Source of the DNA: Dehalococcoidia bacterium
Lineage (GTDB): Bacteria > Chloroflexota > Dehalococcoidia > GIF9 > AB-539-J10
Length of the DNA stretch: 6,002 nucleotides
Direction: 5' to 3'
Assembly: GCA_030627025.1 (NCBI GenBank)
Contig: DAOUSX010000076.1
Coordinates: 1-6,002 of the forward strand
This document shows, one piece after another, positions 5,046 to 6,002 of this stretch. Both the position numbers and the translations under genes were made by a program. The notes under the pieces were generated by a model, which searched no databases, was not told the DNA's origin, and worked only from the letters and a program-made list of their open reading frames with translations. How positions within the stretch are numbered: the stretch's first letter is position 1; each line of letters begins with the position of its first letter.

Positions 5046-5246
5046 AGGGAAAGACGTTTGGTGAATTGTGAAACTGCCATCTTTGTCCATAACCACCCCT
5101 CGGGCGACCCTGAAGCCTCGGAAGATGACATAAAGTTAACCAAAAGGTTAGCTGAGGCAGGTGAGATTATGGGTATAGATGTCTTAGACCATATTATAAT
5201 CGGCGATAAAAAATACCTGAGCCTGAAAAGGGAAGGCTTATTTTGA
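5046..5246 (+). pseudogene. radC: C-terminal fragment of a RadC/JAB-domain protein
   Basis: The frame encodes about 66 residues matching the last third of RadC (family length about 220). Counting from the TTG at 5058, [18 protein letters not shown] carries the JAMM metal motif H11-x-H13-x7-S21-x2-D24, followed by [20 protein letters not shown] and the end [10 protein letters not shown]. Similarity runs back to about RE at 5046-5051 and is then cut by an in-frame TGA at 5043-5045; no other upstream frame continues the protein. The helix-hairpin-helix N-terminus and the upstream Glu that completes the JAMM site are therefore missing, so the fragment should be inactive as a metalloenzyme. A weak AAGGGA (5045-5050) before TTG/GTG leaves expression of a short peptide possible. 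Full RadC-like genes are frequent on mobile elements, and this piece next to a tRNA-like relic fits a remnant left after rearrangement. Confidence 0.8.
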
Positions 5247-5255
5247 GACACGGCT

Positions 5256-5277
5256 AGAGGAGCACATGCTATTCTAA
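5256..5277 (+). promoter_or_regulatory. Ribosome-binding site with three-codon mini-ORF before the GH130 gene
   Basis: AGAGGAG at 5256-5262 lies three bases before an ATG at 5266 that reads ATG CTA TTC and stops at TAA (5275-5277). This mini-ORF is in the same frame as the GH130 start at 5287. The second site AGCAGG (5277-5282) precedes that ATG by four bases. The arrangement is either a leader minigene or a nonsense change in a formerly longer N-terminus. Confidence 0.35.
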
Positions 5278-5286
5278 GCAGGCGAT

Positions 5287-6002
5287 ATGGAGCTTAATCT
5301 TAAACTTAAAAGAAGCGAAAAGAACCCAATTTTAGGTCCTACGGAGAGGTGGTGGGAGAATAAACTTGTCTTCAACGCGGGAGTCCTACAACTAGGGAAC
5401 AAGACTCATCTTATCTACCGCGCCCAGGGCGAGGATGAGATTGCACGTCTCGGCTATGCCAGACTCAGAAATATAGACGAGGTAGAAGAGCGTCTGCCAT
5501 ACCCTATCTTCATACGGGAGGAGTGGTTTGAGCCGGACGGGGTGGAGGATCCACGGCTGGTTGCTCTTGAGGGTAGAATCTTTATGCTTTACGCAGGCAA
5601 GGACAAAGATATGGCACGTATCTGCGAGTCCCACATCTCTGTAGCTGACTTCTTGGCTGGTAGATGGGCGTGGAGCAGACACAGGCTCATCCTGCCCATA
5701 ATGGTTGGAATTCATAACAGAAACGCGGCCTACTTCCCAAGAAGGCTTGGTCAAAGGTTATTACTGCTTCACCGACCTATAGCGATGGCGCAGAACATAT
5801 GGCTCTCGTTCTCCTACGATAGAATCCACTGGTACGAACACAAGGAGATCCTGAAGGCACGCCCTGGGTACTGGGACGATGCTAAGGTGGGGGTGGCTGG
5901 ACCGCCTATCGAGCTTGAAGAAGGATGGCTTTTAATCTATCATGGTGTTGAAGCCGAGACATGGACATACCGCCTTGGTTGTGCTCTACTGGATAGGCAT
6001 CA
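5287..6002 (+). CDS. GH130 family beta-mannoside phosphorylase (3' end outside window)
   Basis: 238 full codons are visible with no stop; the family is usually a little over 300 residues, so roughly a quarter is missing. Signature segments occur in order: FNAGVLQLGNKTHLIYRAQ (29-47), GVEDPRL with D88 as the probable catalytic acid (85-91), NRNAAYFPRR (144-153) followed by LHRP with H162 and R163 in the phosphate-binding position, SYDRIHWYEH (176-185), and AGPPIELEEGWLLIYHGV (204-221). These define the five-bladed propeller of GH130 enzymes, which use phosphate to cleave beta-mannosidic bonds and release alpha-mannose 1-phosphate. Whether the substrate is mannosyl-glucose, mannan oligosaccharide or an N-glycan core cannot be told here. 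No signal peptide is present, so it acts in the cytoplasm. The ATG at 5287 is the first possible start after an in-frame TAA at 5275. The open frame on the opposite strand (5392-5754) is a shadow. Confidence 0.92.
   Translation, partial: MELNLKLKRSEKNPILGPTERWWENKLVFNAGVLQLGNKTHLIYRAQGEDEIARLGYARLRNIDEVEERLPYPIFIREEWFEPDGVEDPRLVALEGRIFMLYAGKDKDMARICESHISVADFLAGRWAWSRHRLILPIMVGIHNRNAAYFPRRLGQRLLLLHRPIAMAQNIWLSFSYDRIHWYEHKEILKARPGYWDDAKVGVAGPPIELEEGWLLIYHGVEAETWTYRLGCALLDRH

Noticed and set aside
5392..5754. 120-codon open frame on the minus strand
   Set aside because: It is fully antisense to the well-supported GH130 coding sequence, and its product shows no family motif.

Overview
The window looks like a stretch of a bacterial chromosome of moderate GC content. 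I lean towards Chloroflexota (Dehalococcoidia-like): a small CxxC zinc-ribbon protein of the DUF5679 type, a LexA with a GAAC/GTTC-type operator, membrane-linked Cas4-like nuclease genes and a GH130 phosphorylase fit such a genome. This placement is an inference from gene families, not a measured result. The first ~370 bases are visibly richer in G and C than the rest.

Layout. (1) 1-366 (+): the C-terminal end of a larger protein, possibly a helicase. (2) 469-1614 (+): a 381-residue protein with a beta-rich N-terminal half and an ApeA-like/HEPN C-terminal half carrying the R-x4-H RNase motif. Its likely promoter has a perfect TATAAT box ending five bases before the ATG, so the mRNA would be leaderless. 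(3) 1754-3344 (-): a leftward cluster read in the order DUF5679-like zinc ribbon, M50-type membrane metalloprotease, then two overlapping genes that together make one Cas4/Dna2-like PD-(D/E)XK nuclease split inside a transmembrane hairpin. (4) 3345-3507: a divergent control region with a promoter on each strand and a LexA operator at the lexA start point. (5) 3508-4876 (+): lexA and a following gene with an OmpR/PhoB-like winged-helix region. (6) 4877-5246: a scar-like segment with a perfect 12-bp palindrome, a decayed tRNA-like sequence on the minus strand, and the C-terminal third of a RadC/JAB protein. (7) 5287-6002 (+): the start of a GH130 beta-mannoside phosphorylase, cut by the window end.

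How the parts may work together. LexA would repress itself from the operator overlapping its start point and would be relieved by self-cleavage after DNA damage; the winged-helix gene 76 bp downstream may be co-transcribed. The leftward cluster puts a membrane protease directly upstream of a two-subunit membrane-tethered nuclease with 14 bp between them, suggesting a common membrane function. The HEPN-type protein stands alone with its own promoter, next to the end of a possible helicase, and may be an RNA-targeting defence or stress effector. The tRNA relic and RadC fragment suggest past integration and excision of a mobile element. The most unusual item is the split, membrane-anchored Cas4-like nuclease, which also lacks one of the four expected cluster cysteines.
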